From positions 1-26,611 of the forward strand of contig JBFHGJ010000080.1 of the NCBI GenBank assembly GCA_041583135.1: a DNA stretch of 26,611 bases. The letters run 5' to 3'. The position numbers and the translations under genes are program-made. Below, in pieces: positions 1 to 7,906 of the stretch. Below the pieces are notes generated by a model. The model was not told the origin of the DNA, searched no databases, and saw only the letters and a program-made list of their open reading frames with translations. Within the stretch, counting starts at the first letter, position 1; the number at the start of each line of letters is the position of its first letter. Origin of the DNA: JABSOG01 sp041583135. Lineage in GTDB: Bacteria > Pseudomonadota > Gammaproteobacteria > Enterobacterales > Alteromonadaceae.

Positions 1-50
1 CTCACTTATACTAAACTCAAGTTTTACCAATCGTTTGACAAAGAGTACCA

Positions 51-605
51 ATGGACCCATTTAACCTCGACCAGTCCCATGCGTTTCAAGAACAAAAACA
101 GGTGGTGATAGAACCCGCTTTATCAAAAGCAGCGTTCGACGCATACACCAAAAATCCCAGCCTATTTAAATCACTTGATGCGTTATTGTTAGGTAAGAAG
201 AAACTCGCTGGCTTTAACTTGTTTGCCTGCATCTTTTGCGAAGGCTGGTGTGTCTATCGAAAAATGTACAAACTTGCCGCATTGGTATTAATAGTCTCTG
301 CCATCGTTGCAGTCTCGGCAGTCTATATCTACATCGCGTTTTTTGACGCAAGTTATCAAGGCAAAAGACATGCAATCGCCTTCGGCTATCTATCCATGCT
401 AGCACTGGTACATATTCCTTTTGGCTTTATTGCCAATAAACTCTACTTCAACAAAGCCAAAGCCGACATTCAATCCGCCATCGATCAAGATCTGTCTCCT
501 GAGTATTTTACCGCTCAAATTAAAAGTGCAGGCGGCATTAATGTTGGTGGATTTATTGCCGTACTCGGGATCTCGATGCTGATAGCCAAACTCACCGGGA
601 GTTAA
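51..605 (+). CDS. DUF2628-like small inner-membrane protein
   Basis: A 184-residue protein with a soluble N-terminal stretch (about residues 1-50) followed by hydrophobic segments at about 54-65, 75-98, 110-128 and 165-180. The layout resembles DUF2628 proteins: a first hydrophobic patch with aromatic and Trp residues (FCEGWCVYRKMYK), a strong transmembrane helix, then the motif ANKLYFNKAK, which resembles the NxxYYxxA/K region of that family. No catalytic motif is visible. AAAGAG lies shortly upstream of the ATG as a plausible ribosome site. It stands alone: the next gene begins 280 bp downstream. The family assignment rests on motif resemblance only. Biochemical function is unknown. Confidence 0.7.
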   Translation: MDPFNLDQSHAFQEQKQVVIEPALSKAAFDAYTKNPSLFKSLDALLLGKKKLAGFNLFACIFCEGWCVYRKMYKLAALVLIVSAIVAVSAVYIYIAFFDASYQGKRHAIAFGYLSMLALVHIPFGFIANKLYFNKAKADIQSAIDQDLSPEYFTAQIKSAGGINVGGFIAVLGISMLIAKLTGS

Positions 606-885
606 AAAAGTGGCTATCACTCACCGATAAATAGCCCATTATTCACCCCAACTCTTTGCTTTACCTTGAGAAAAAAACTGAGCAGGCATAGACTGTGTGT
701 GGACATTTGTCACGAGGAAGTAGAATAAAGGGCCGAATATGACCTCTTGCAATCCAAATAGCATCCAAAGTAAGCAGTATGAAAGTGATCCATCCTAGTG
801 GCTGCTGCGATATTAGTTCAGCGTTATTGGCACTTTAACTTTAATCGATTGCCCTCACTCATTTATCACAAGGCACTATATTCGT

Positions 886-2202
886 ATGATTTTCACCCGA
901 CAATTGAAAGAGCAGCTGCAAACCACCCGCAATGATTTGGCGGCGCAGCAACAAGTAATTAAGGCTATTGAAAACAATGTCGCGCTGATCAAGTTCAGCC
1001 CCGATGGCCGTATTCTTGAAGCAAACTCGATCTTCTTAAATGTCATGGGATACGACGAGCGCGATGTGATAGGTAAGCATCATTCGATGTTTTGCCAGCC
1101 CGCCTACGTGCAAACTGAAAGCTACAAGCACTTTTGGCGAGATTTAGCGCAAGGTCAGGCCAAACACGGCACCTTTGAACGTTTTCGACAGGGTAACCAA
1201 CCAATTTGGTTGGAAGCGACCTATTTTCCAGTGGCCGACCACAATGGCAAGATTGACTTCATCCTAAAATTTGCTTCCGATGTGACCGGTCAAATCCATG
1301 ACCTAAATGATAAGCTGGCAATCTATAAGGCGCTTGACCGCTCCATGGCTATCATTGAGTTCACCCCGGATGGGTATATTGTCAACGCCAATCAGAACTT
1401 TCTCAAGGCAATGGGTTACCAGCTTAATGAGATCAGGCAACAACATCATCGCATGTTTTGCGATAAACAGTTCTATCAAGAAAACCCCGATTTTTGGCAG
1501 GCGTTATCTTCTGGCGCCGTCAGCAACGGCACTTATAAACGCATAGACAAACACGGTAATACCTTGTGGCTTGAGGCGACTTACAACCCGGTCTTTGACG
1601 ACCAAGGCAATGTCACCAAGGTCATTAAGTTTGCCTCGGTGATCACCGAACGCATCGACAGTGCTATCCGCACCAAACAGGCCGCTGAGTCGGCGCAAAA
1701 TACCGCACAAAATACTGTCGAGCGTACTGGGGTGAGTCGTAGCCAAATCGATGAATCCTTAGCCATCGCCGATAAAATCGCCGACACGGTAAACTATGCC
1801 AATGAAGTGATCACCCAGTTAAACGAGCAAGCCAAAGCCATTACCGATATCGTTTCGATGATCAGCAGTGTGGCAGAACAAACCAACCTACTGGCACTCA
1901 ATGCAGCAATTGAAGCCGCTCGTGCAGGCGACGTTGGCCGTGGTTTTGCCGTAGTGGCCGATGAGGTCAGAAATCTCGCCTCGCGCACAGGCAGCGCAAC
2001 AATAGAGATCACCAATGTCGTTGGACAAAATCAAAAGATCACCCAGCAGGTGCTAGAAGCTGTCGATCAAATCAAGGGCTTGAGCAACCAAAATAGGCAA
2101 ACCGCATCAGGCATCGCACAGAGTATCGATAAAATTGAATCGGAAGCCCATGCGGTATTAACAGCCATCGGCAATATAACCGACAAACAGCAAACCCTCT
2201 AA
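886..2202 (+). CDS. Soluble methyl-accepting chemotaxis protein with two PAS domains
   Basis: A 438-residue chemoreceptor. Two similar PAS domains lie at about residues 24-140 and 148-262 (both contain a GYxxxEI/DVxGxHHxMFC-type stretch and end in KFASxxT). The methyl-accepting signalling domain (about 270-438) contains the hairpin tip with QTNLLALNAAIEAARAG and GRGFAVVADEVRNLA, which contacts CheA/CheW. No transmembrane segment or signal peptide is present, so it should signal from the cytoplasm, like BdlA/Aer-type receptors. PAS cofactor and ligand cannot be told from sequence; redox or oxygen sensing would be typical. No C-terminal CheR-binding pentapeptide is seen. It converges with the sigma54 regulator with only 4 bp between stops and no terminator hairpin. 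The nearest AAGG is about 12 nt from the ATG, so initiation may be weak. Confidence 0.92.
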   Translation: MIFTRQLKEQLQTTRNDLAAQQQVIKAIENNVALIKFSPDGRILEANSIFLNVMGYDERDVIGKHHSMFCQPAYVQTESYKHFWRDLAQGQAKHGTFERFRQGNQPIWLEATYFPVADHNGKIDFILKFASDVTGQIHDLNDKLAIYKALDRSMAIIEFTPDGYIVNANQNFLKAMGYQLNEIRQQHHRMFCDKQFYQENPDFWQALSSGAVSNGTYKRIDKHGNTLWLEATYNPVFDDQGNVTKVIKFASVITERIDSAIRTKQAAESAQNTAQNTVERTGVSRSQIDESLAIADKIADTVNYANEVITQLNEQAKAITDIVSMISSVAEQTNLLALNAAIEAARAGDVGRGFAVVADEVRNLASRTGSATIEITNVVGQNQKITQQVLEAVDQIKGLSNQNRQTASGIAQSIDKIESEAHAVLTAIGNITDKQQTL

Positions 2203-2206
2203 CCCC

Positions 2207-3520
2207 CTAACGATTCGAGCTTAATTTAATATCATAGGCTTGTAACTTGCGATATAAGGTTCTTAAGCTTAACCCAAGGCTTTGAGCCAGCGCTTGTGGC
2301 GAGCCATCGAATTGCTCACATATGGCGCGCAAATATCGTGCTTGCGCTTCATCTAAAGTCACAATCGCTTCTTCATCATATGTGGGTATTGTCGGCGCTT
2401 GAATATTGAGGTGTATTTGCGGCAGGTCATCTGCTGCTATCTCGTCTTCATCACTAAGCAACGCAGCATGTTCTACTATGTTTTTCAGCTCACGAATATT
2501 GCCGGGATAGTCGTATTGTTTTAGCAAGGCTTGTGCTTTGCTACTGAAATGCTTATGGGCCATGGTTGATTGAGCCAAAAAGTGCTCTGCCAATGGCAAA
2601 ATGTCTTCTTTGCGCTCGGCAAGAGAAGGCAAGTAAATCGGAAATGCCGCAATGCGATAATAAAGATCCTTACGAAACGCCCCTTGGGCTATCAGCTCTG
2701 GCAAATTCTTGTGGGTTGCGCAGATCATTCTAAACTCAACCCGCTTGGGTTTTAGCCCGCCAACCGGCCTAAAGCTATGAGTCTCTAATAGCCTTAACAG
2801 TTTCACCTGCATATTAAGTGGCACATCGCCGATTTCATCGAAAAACACTGTGCCGCCATCGGCCATTTCAATCAGTCCTGGCTTGGCAATCGTGGCGCCG
2901 GTAAACGCGCCTTTTTCATGACCAAATAGTTCCGACTCAAACAAACTTTCACTTAATCCCGTACACTCGATGACGACCATGGGTTTATTCGCCCACTCAC
3001 TGGCTTGATGCAGCGCTTGGGCCACCAGCTCTTTGCCGGTTCCGGTTTCTCCTTGCAACAACACCGAGATATTGGATTTGGCCGCTTTATTGATCTGATG
3101 CAGCAATTTGCTAAACGCTTGCGAGTGGCCAATCATTTTATCTTGTTGCGAACTGGCTGAGGCCAATTCGTTACGGCTGAGTATTTCTAAAAAGCCAACC
3201 ACCATACCATCGTCGTCTTTAACCGGCTTCATCACGATATCACAGTGACTCTTGCCGCTAATGTCTTGATGAACATGCACAACACTGGTAGCGCGACCCG
3301 TTTGCTGACATTTGAGCAAAGGACAGTCTTCTCCGTGGCGATCGCAAGGCTCAGGACTTTGATGTGAGATCTGATGACACTTGCTGCTGCCAGGCACTAT
3401 CTCCTCATTAAATGAGGCGCGATAGGCGTCGTTTACGGCAACAATGACGTACTGTGGAGTGATAAAAATAGCAGGCTTATCGATAGCGTCTATCATCGAT
3501 TGGATCACAGCGGTATTCAA
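2207..3520 (-). CDS. fisR: Sigma54-dependent activator, FisR-like (sulfane-sulfur sensing candidate)
   Basis: A 437-residue enhancer-binding protein. An N-terminal PAS-like sensor (about 1-115) carries C48, C59, C66 and C71 in the stretch KCHQISHQSPEPC...CPLLKC. The AAA+ domain has Walker A GETGTGKE (157-164), the sigma54-contact loop GAFTGA (204-209) and Walker B GGTVFFDE (222-229). A Fis-type helix-turn-helix is at about 405-430 (ALAQSLGLSLRTLYRKL). FisR of Cupriavidus, as I recall it, senses reactive sulfane sulfur through Cys53/Cys64/Cys71; the spacing 11 and 7 is identical here. The start is TTG at 3518-3520, preceded by AGGTGAG at good spacing and an in-frame stop just upstream; M9 is the first ATG alternative. 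It is divergent from sqr-cydABXDC, which it most likely activates. The symbol is by analogy, not proof. Confidence 0.85.
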   Translation of the reverse strand: MNTAVIQSMIDAIDKPAIFITPQYVIVAVNDAYRASFNEEIVPGSSKCHQISHQSPEPCDRHGEDCPLLKCQQTGRATSVVHVHQDISGKSHCDIVMKPVKDDDGMVVGFLEILSRNELASASSQQDKMIGHSQAFSKLLHQINKAAKSNISVLLQGETGTGKELVAQALHQASEWANKPMVVIECTGLSESLFESELFGHEKGAFTGATIAKPGLIEMADGGTVFFDEIGDVPLNMQVKLLRLLETHSFRPVGGLKPKRVEFRMICATHKNLPELIAQGAFRKDLYYRIAAFPIYLPSLAERKEDILPLAEHFLAQSTMAHKHFSSKAQALLKQYDYPGNIRELKNIVEHAALLSDEDEIAADDLPQIHLNIQAPTIPTYDEEAIVTLDEAQARYLRAICEQFDGSPQALAQSLGLSLRTLYRKLQAYDIKLSSNR

Positions 3521-3541
3521 AATGGCTCACCTTTTAATTTT

Positions 3542-3591
3542 GTGTCAAATATGACACTCGTAGATGTCAATAATGGCAGTCAAAAATGACT
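3542..3591. promoter_or_regulatory. Three tandem inverted-repeat operators, candidate activator binding sites
   Basis: Between the divergent fisR-like and sqr genes, the motif GTCAAWWATGRC occurs three times: GTCAAATATGAC (3544-3555, within the perfect 6-bp-armed palindrome 3542-3557), GTCAATAATGGC (3566-3577) and GTCAAAAATGAC (3579-3590, within the perfect 5-bp-armed palindrome 3578-3591). Centres are 22 and 13 bp apart. They lie about 90-130 bp upstream of the candidate -24/-12 element, the usual distance for sigma54 enhancer sites, and immediately upstream of the regulator's own start, so autoregulation is possible. That the FisR-like protein binds here is inference. Confidence 0.7.
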
Positions 3592-3662
3592 TCATCAAGT
3601 CTCACGATACACTCAAAAACATAATGCTCAGTTTTATCAGACAGTTAGGGGTAATATTTTTT

Positions 3663-3679
3663 TTGGTATGGGTTTTGAT
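3663..3679 (+). promoter_or_regulatory. Candidate sigma54 (-24/-12) promoter for sqr-cyd operon
   Basis: The sequence TTGGTATGGGTTTTGAT matches the consensus YTGGCACGNNNNTTGCW at 10 of 13 informative positions. The -24 GG is at 3665-3666, ten bases separate it from the -12 dinucleotide, and the -12 element reads GA rather than GC. Transcription would start near 3690, about 55 nt before the sqr ATG. The presence of a dedicated sigma54 activator next door raises its credibility. Confidence 0.6.
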
Positions 3680-3744
3680 ATACACAACATACTAATCAAT
3701 TGCGTCACCCTTATGAGGCGCACTAAACCAAGAGTATGTGACAA

Positions 3745-5028
3745 ATGGCTAAAATCGTTGTTTTGGGCGCTGGTATCGGTGGTGTGCCCGCCGCCTATGA
3801 GATAAAAGAAATACTAGGTCATGAACACCAAGTGCTGGTTATCAATCAACACCCCGAGTTTAGGTTCGTGCCATCAAACCCATGGGTAGCCGTTGGCTGG
3901 CGCGAGCCGGAAGCGGTAACCATCCCAATTGAAAAACATTTGAACAAAAAGAAAATCGACTTCAAGTGTGCCACGGTCACACGTATCGATGCCGAGCAGC
4001 AAAAGTTGTTTACCGATGACGAAGTGATCCCTTATGACTACTTGGTTATTGCCACTGGACCTAAACTGGCTTTTGACCAAATCAAAGGGGCTGGCCCACA
4101 AGGCTATACCCAATCGATTTGTAATTTGGACCATGCCAAATTGTGCCAAGAAGATTTCGATAAGCTCATCGCCAACCCCGGCCCTGTGGTTGTCGGCGCC
4201 TTTCAAGGGGCCAGTTGCTTTGGTCCTGCCTATGAATATGCCTTTATTCTCGACAAAGCCCTACGCGATGCCAAAGTGCGTCATTTGGTGCCGATGCATT
4301 TTGTTACCAGCGAACCCTATATTGGCCACTTAGGTCTAGGCGGTGTCGGCGATTCGAAAAGCGTACTCGAATCAGAACTGAGAATGCGTCATATCAGCTG
4401 GACCTGCAACGCCTCTGTCGATGAGGTCTTAGACAGTTCGATGAAAGTCAGCGAGTTCGACCGTAAAGGCGAACTTGATATGACCCATGAATTTGCCTTC
4501 AACCATGCCATGCTCATTCCACCATTTGCTGGTGTCGATGCTGTGGCCAATGTCGAAGGGCTATGCAATCCCAAAGGCTTTGTGATCACCGATGATTTCC
4601 AGCGCTCGCCAAAATACCCCAACATATTCTCAGGCGGTGTGTGCGTCGCCATTCCACCGGTCGAACCAACCCCGGTGCCAACCGGCACGCCAAAAACCGG
4701 CTATATGATTGAAACTATGATGACGGCCATCGCCCACAACCTTAAGGCCATCATCGTTGACGGTAAAGAACCCAGCAGCAAGGGCACATGGCATGCGATC
4801 TGTTTAGCCGATATGGGCGATACCGGCGCCGCTTTTGTCGCCATGCCGCAAATTCCTCCGCGCAACGTCACTTGGTTTAAAAAGGGTAAGTGGGTACATC
4901 TGGCCAAAGTCGCCTTTGAAAAATACTTTATGCGCAAAATGAAAACTGGCAACAGTGAGCCGGTATTTGAGAAGTATGTGCTGAAATCTTTGGGTATCGA
5001 ACGCCTTGAGCACTCAGACAAACAATAA
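3745..5028 (+). CDS. sqr: Sulfide:quinone oxidoreductase (FAD-dependent)
   Basis: A 427-residue flavoprotein that would oxidise sulfide to sulfane sulfur or polysulfide and pass electrons to membrane quinone. The N-terminal FAD-binding fold has GAGIGG (8-13), the early motif FRFVPSNPWVAVGW (39-52) and an ATG FAD motif (103-105). Cysteines C126, C158 (in GASCFGP) and C353 fall almost exactly where the catalytic C128, C160 and C356 of Acidithiobacillus ferrooxidans SQR lie, which is strong evidence for true SQR rather than a generic NADH dehydrogenase. There is no export signal; the basic, aromatic C-terminal tail (about 375-415) would bind the membrane peripherally. cydA begins 22 bp downstream, making this the first gene of the operon. 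No persulfide dioxygenase or rhodanese follows it in this window. Confidence 0.9.
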   Translation: MAKIVVLGAGIGGVPAAYEIKEILGHEHQVLVINQHPEFRFVPSNPWVAVGWREPEAVTIPIEKHLNKKKIDFKCATVTRIDAEQQKLFTDDEVIPYDYLVIATGPKLAFDQIKGAGPQGYTQSICNLDHAKLCQEDFDKLIANPGPVVVGAFQGASCFGPAYEYAFILDKALRDAKVRHLVPMHFVTSEPYIGHLGLGGVGDSKSVLESELRMRHISWTCNASVDEVLDSSMKVSEFDRKGELDMTHEFAFNHAMLIPPFAGVDAVANVEGLCNPKGFVITDDFQRSPKYPNIFSGGVCVAIPPVEPTPVPTGTPKTGYMIETMMTAIAHNLKAIIVDGKEPSSKGTWHAICLADMGDTGAAFVAMPQIPPRNVTWFKKGKWVHLAKVAFEKYFMRKMKTGNSEPVFEKYVLKSLGIERLEHSDKQ

Positions 5029-5049
5029 TTCATACAGCGGAGCCTACAG

Positions 5050-6633
5050 ATGAACGAAACTCTGATAGAACTGTCGCGCTGGCAATTTGCTATGACCGCG
5101 ATGTTTCATTTTATCTTCGTGCCTTTGACCTTGGGACTGAGTTTTTTGCTGGCCATCATGGAATCGGTTTACGTGATGACCGGTAAGGAGATTTACCGTC
5201 AAATGACCAAGTTTTGGGGCAAGCTGTTCGGCATCAATTTTGCCATCGGCGTGGCTACCGGATTGACCATGGAATTTCAATTCGGCATGAACTGGTCTTA
5301 CTATTCTCACTATGTCGGCGATATCTTTGGCGCCCCTTTGGCCATTGAAGGGCTGATGGCCTTCTTCTTAGAATCGACCTTCGTCGGTCTGTTCTTTTTC
5401 GGTTGGGACAAGCTCTCTAAGGTCAAACATTTGATAGCCACATGGCTGGTGGCTTTAGGCTCCAACTTCTCAGCACTGTGGATCCTCATCGCCAACGGCT
5501 GGATGCAATACCCAGCCGGTGCCGAGTTCAATTTCGAATCCATGCGCATGGAAATGACCAGCTTCACCGATGTAATTTTCAACCCAGTCGCTCAGGTTAA
5601 ATTTGTCCATACCGTTTCGGCGGGTTATGTGACAGGTGCCATGTTCATTTTAGCCATCTCCAGCTACTACCTACTTAAACGGAAGGAAATTGCCTTCGCC
5701 CGCCGTTCTTTCGCCATAGCTGCCAGCTTCGGCTTGGCTTCGGTGCTATCGGTCATCGTGCTTGGTGATGAAAGTGGTTATGAACTCGGTGATGTGCAAC
5801 AGGTAAAACTCGCCGCCGTTGAAGCGGAATACGACACTCACCCGGCCCCCGCGCCTTTTACCGTCTTTGGTATACCAAACGACGAGGCTGAGCACACTGA
5901 CTACGCCTTACGTATTCCATGGTTGATGGGGATCATTGCGACCCGCTCCTTCGATGAAGAAGTAAAAGGCTTGAAAGCACATAAAGTATCCCATCGTGAG
6001 CGCATACTCTCTGGCACTGTCGCCTACGGCTTGCTGGACAAGATGCGCAACAACACCGCATCAGAAAGCGAACGTCAACTGTTCGAGCAACACAAAGCCG
6101 ATATGGGTTATGCGATGCTACTCCAACCCTTTACCGACGATATAACCAATCCAAGCACACAAGCATTGGACAAGGCCGTTGACTACTCTATCCCGCCGGT
6201 TGCCCCATTGTTTTGGAGTTTCCGTCTGATGGTCGCCGCTGGTATGTTGATGCTGGTGCTCTTCGCTTGCGCGTTTTACTACAGCGCCAAACATCAAATC
6301 ACTAAGCCACGTTGGCTACTCAAAGCCGCCCTGTGGAGTTTACCCCTGCCTTGGATAGCCTCCGAAGCGGGTTGGTTTGTCGCCGAGTTTGGCCGTCAAC
6401 CTTGGTCGATTGCCGAAGTATTGCCTGTACATGCGGCAGTATCTAACCTTTCGGTCAGTGACGTTGTGATCACCCTGGTTGCCTACTCCAGCTTTTATCT
6501 GGTGATGTTTATCATCGCTTTCTATCTGATGCAAAAGTTCGCTCGCCAAGGCCCAACGGCTTATGCTCAGCAACAAACCGATAGCGCTCATCTCACAATG
6601 ACAGGGGCTGATCCCAAAGGAGTAAACTCATGA
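5050..6633 (+). CDS. cydA: Cytochrome bd ubiquinol oxidase subunit I
   Basis: A 527-residue subunit (E. coli 522) carrying hemes b558, b595 and d. Heme ligands are in register: H20 (E. coli H19), H187 (H186) and M394 (M393). E100 and E108 of the proton/heme site and the GRQPW motif (448-452) of the quinol region are present. The Q-loop between about 240 and 390 is long, as in the E. coli type. About nine transmembrane helices are evident. GGAG upstream of the ATG serves as ribosome site, and the gene follows sqr by 22 bp with no terminator or separate promoter visible. Cytochrome bd is known to resist sulfide inhibition, unlike heme-copper oxidases, which gives a physiological reason for this pairing. 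Confidence 0.97.
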   Translation: MNETLIELSRWQFAMTAMFHFIFVPLTLGLSFLLAIMESVYVMTGKEIYRQMTKFWGKLFGINFAIGVATGLTMEFQFGMNWSYYSHYVGDIFGAPLAIEGLMAFFLESTFVGLFFFGWDKLSKVKHLIATWLVALGSNFSALWILIANGWMQYPAGAEFNFESMRMEMTSFTDVIFNPVAQVKFVHTVSAGYVTGAMFILAISSYYLLKRKEIAFARRSFAIAASFGLASVLSVIVLGDESGYELGDVQQVKLAAVEAEYDTHPAPAPFTVFGIPNDEAEHTDYALRIPWLMGIIATRSFDEEVKGLKAHKVSHRERILSGTVAYGLLDKMRNNTASESERQLFEQHKADMGYAMLLQPFTDDITNPSTQALDKAVDYSIPPVAPLFWSFRLMVAAGMLMLVLFACAFYYSAKHQITKPRWLLKAALWSLPLPWIASEAGWFVAEFGRQPWSIAEVLPVHAAVSNLSVSDVVITLVAYSSFYLVMFIIAFYLMQKFARQGPTAYAQQQTDSAHLTMTGADPKGVNS

Positions 6634-7766
6634 TCGACTATGAAGTATTACGCGTGATCTGGTGGCTGCTGGTAGGCGTGCTACTGATTGGCTTTGCCAT
6701 CACCGATGGCTTCGACTTAGGTGTTGGCGCCTTGCTGACCTTAGTGGGAAAAACCGACCAACAACGTCGCGTGATGATCAATACCATTGGGCCGCATTGG
6801 GACGGCAACCAAGTGTGGTTCATCACCGCAGGCGGCGCGATATTTGCCGCTTGGCCAATGGTGTACGCCACGGCATTTTCGGGCTTTTATTTGGCACTGG
6901 CTCTGACCTTAATCGCCCTTTGGATGCGTCCATTGGGTTTTGATTACCGCAGCAAGCTGGAAAACCCAAAGTGGCGTCAAAGTTGGGATTGGGCCTTATT
7001 CGCTGGCGGCTTGGTGCCTTCGCTTATCTTTGGCGTCGCCTTTGGCAATCTGTTACAAGGAGTGCCATTTACGCTAGATGATACACTCAAGGCCACCTAC
7101 ACCGGTTCATTTTTTGGATTGCTCAACCCCTTTGCCCTACTGTGTGGATTAGTCAGCGTTGCAATGCTGCTAAACCACGGTGCCACTTGGCTGCAATTAA
7201 AAACAACCGATGAACTTTATCACCGGGCGCGCTCGGTCAGTGTTGTGCTATCGGTTGCAACGTCGCTGCTTTTCATCCTTGGCGGAGTTTACCTGAGCAG
7301 TGGCATTGATGGCTATGTGATCACCTCAGCGGTTGACCCCCTAGCCACCAGCAATCCACTAACCAAATCCGTCAGCGTTGAGGCTGGCGCTTGGCTTAAT
7401 AACTACTCTCGCTACCCATGGATGATGCTGGCACCGATTATCGGCGTTGTGTCGCCGATACTGTGCGCGGTATTGAGCCTTAAGCAAAAAAGCGGCTGGG
7501 CCTTTGTTGCCAGCGCATTGACCCTTACCGGCATCATTCTCACTGCCGGATTCTCAATGTTTCCGTTTATTCTGCCCAGCAGCATTATGCCCGAAGCCAG
7601 CCTGACAATTTGGGATGCGACCTCAAGCCTAAAAACCTTGCAGATCATGTTTGCAGTAGCCTGCTTCTTTGTACCCGTTGTACTGCTATATACCGCCTAC
7701 AGCTTTTATGTGATGCGCGGCAGATTACGCACCGATGAGCTAAACCGCTCGCATACCATTTACTAA
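6630..7766 (+). CDS. cydB: Cytochrome bd ubiquinol oxidase subunit II
   Basis: A 378-residue, very hydrophobic subunit (E. coli 379), the structural partner of CydA in the inner membrane. The N-terminal GFDLGVGALL (about 27-36) and the WDGNQVWFI motif (about 57-65) are hallmarks; the Asp in WDGN corresponds to the conserved proton-path Asp58 region. The start overlaps the cydA stop by four bases (ATGA), with a strong AAGGAG at optimal spacing inside the cydA end, implying translational coupling. Confidence 0.97.
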   Translation: MIDYEVLRVIWWLLVGVLLIGFAITDGFDLGVGALLTLVGKTDQQRRVMINTIGPHWDGNQVWFITAGGAIFAAWPMVYATAFSGFYLALALTLIALWMRPLGFDYRSKLENPKWRQSWDWALFAGGLVPSLIFGVAFGNLLQGVPFTLDDTLKATYTGSFFGLLNPFALLCGLVSVAMLLNHGATWLQLKTTDELYHRARSVSVVLSVATSLLFILGGVYLSSGIDGYVITSAVDPLATSNPLTKSVSVEAGAWLNNYSRYPWMMLAPIIGVVSPILCAVLSLKQKSGWAFVASALTLTGIILTAGFSMFPFILPSSIMPEASLTIWDATSSLKTLQIMFAVACFFVPVVLLYTAYSFYVMRGRLRTDELNRSHTIY

Positions 7767-7783
7767 CTTAGGAGTGCCTTTTT

Positions 7784-7906
7784 ATGTGGTATTTTACTTG
7801 GATCCTCGGTGTATTGTTGGCCTGCTCTTTTGCCATCATCAACGCCATGTGGCTTGAGGCCAATGAAGATATGGACCGCCACGACGAGCACTCAGATGCA
7901 CGTTGA
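7784..7906 (+). CDS. cydX: Cytochrome bd small subunit CydX
   Basis: A 40-residue single-helix protein with the sequence start MWYFTWILGVLLACSFAI, nearly the same as E. coli CydX (37 residues, MWYFAWILG...). It stabilises the CydAB complex and heme b595/d. TTAGGAG lies about 8 nt before the ATG. It starts 17 bp after cydB, and its stop overlaps the start region of cydD. Confidence 0.95.
   Translation: MWYFTWILGVLLACSFAIINAMWLEANEDMDRHDEHSDAR

Noticed and set aside
612..636. GGCTAT...ATAGCC hairpin after the first gene as terminator
   Set aside because: The stem is only 6 bp with a 13-nt loop, and no T-run follows on the plus strand.
827..842. TTGGCAC upstream of the chemoreceptor as a sigma54 -24 element
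   Set aside because: The required GC ten bases after GG is TT, so there is no -12 element.
3570..3590. TGGCAG...TGAC as a second sigma54 promoter
   Set aside because: The -12 GC is absent at the correct distance; the bases belong to the triple operator.
7809..7895. Longer CydD starting at the GTG at 7809
   Set aside because: These 29 codons lie in another frame of cydX and do not resemble CydD; the ATG at 7896 fits the family N-terminus.
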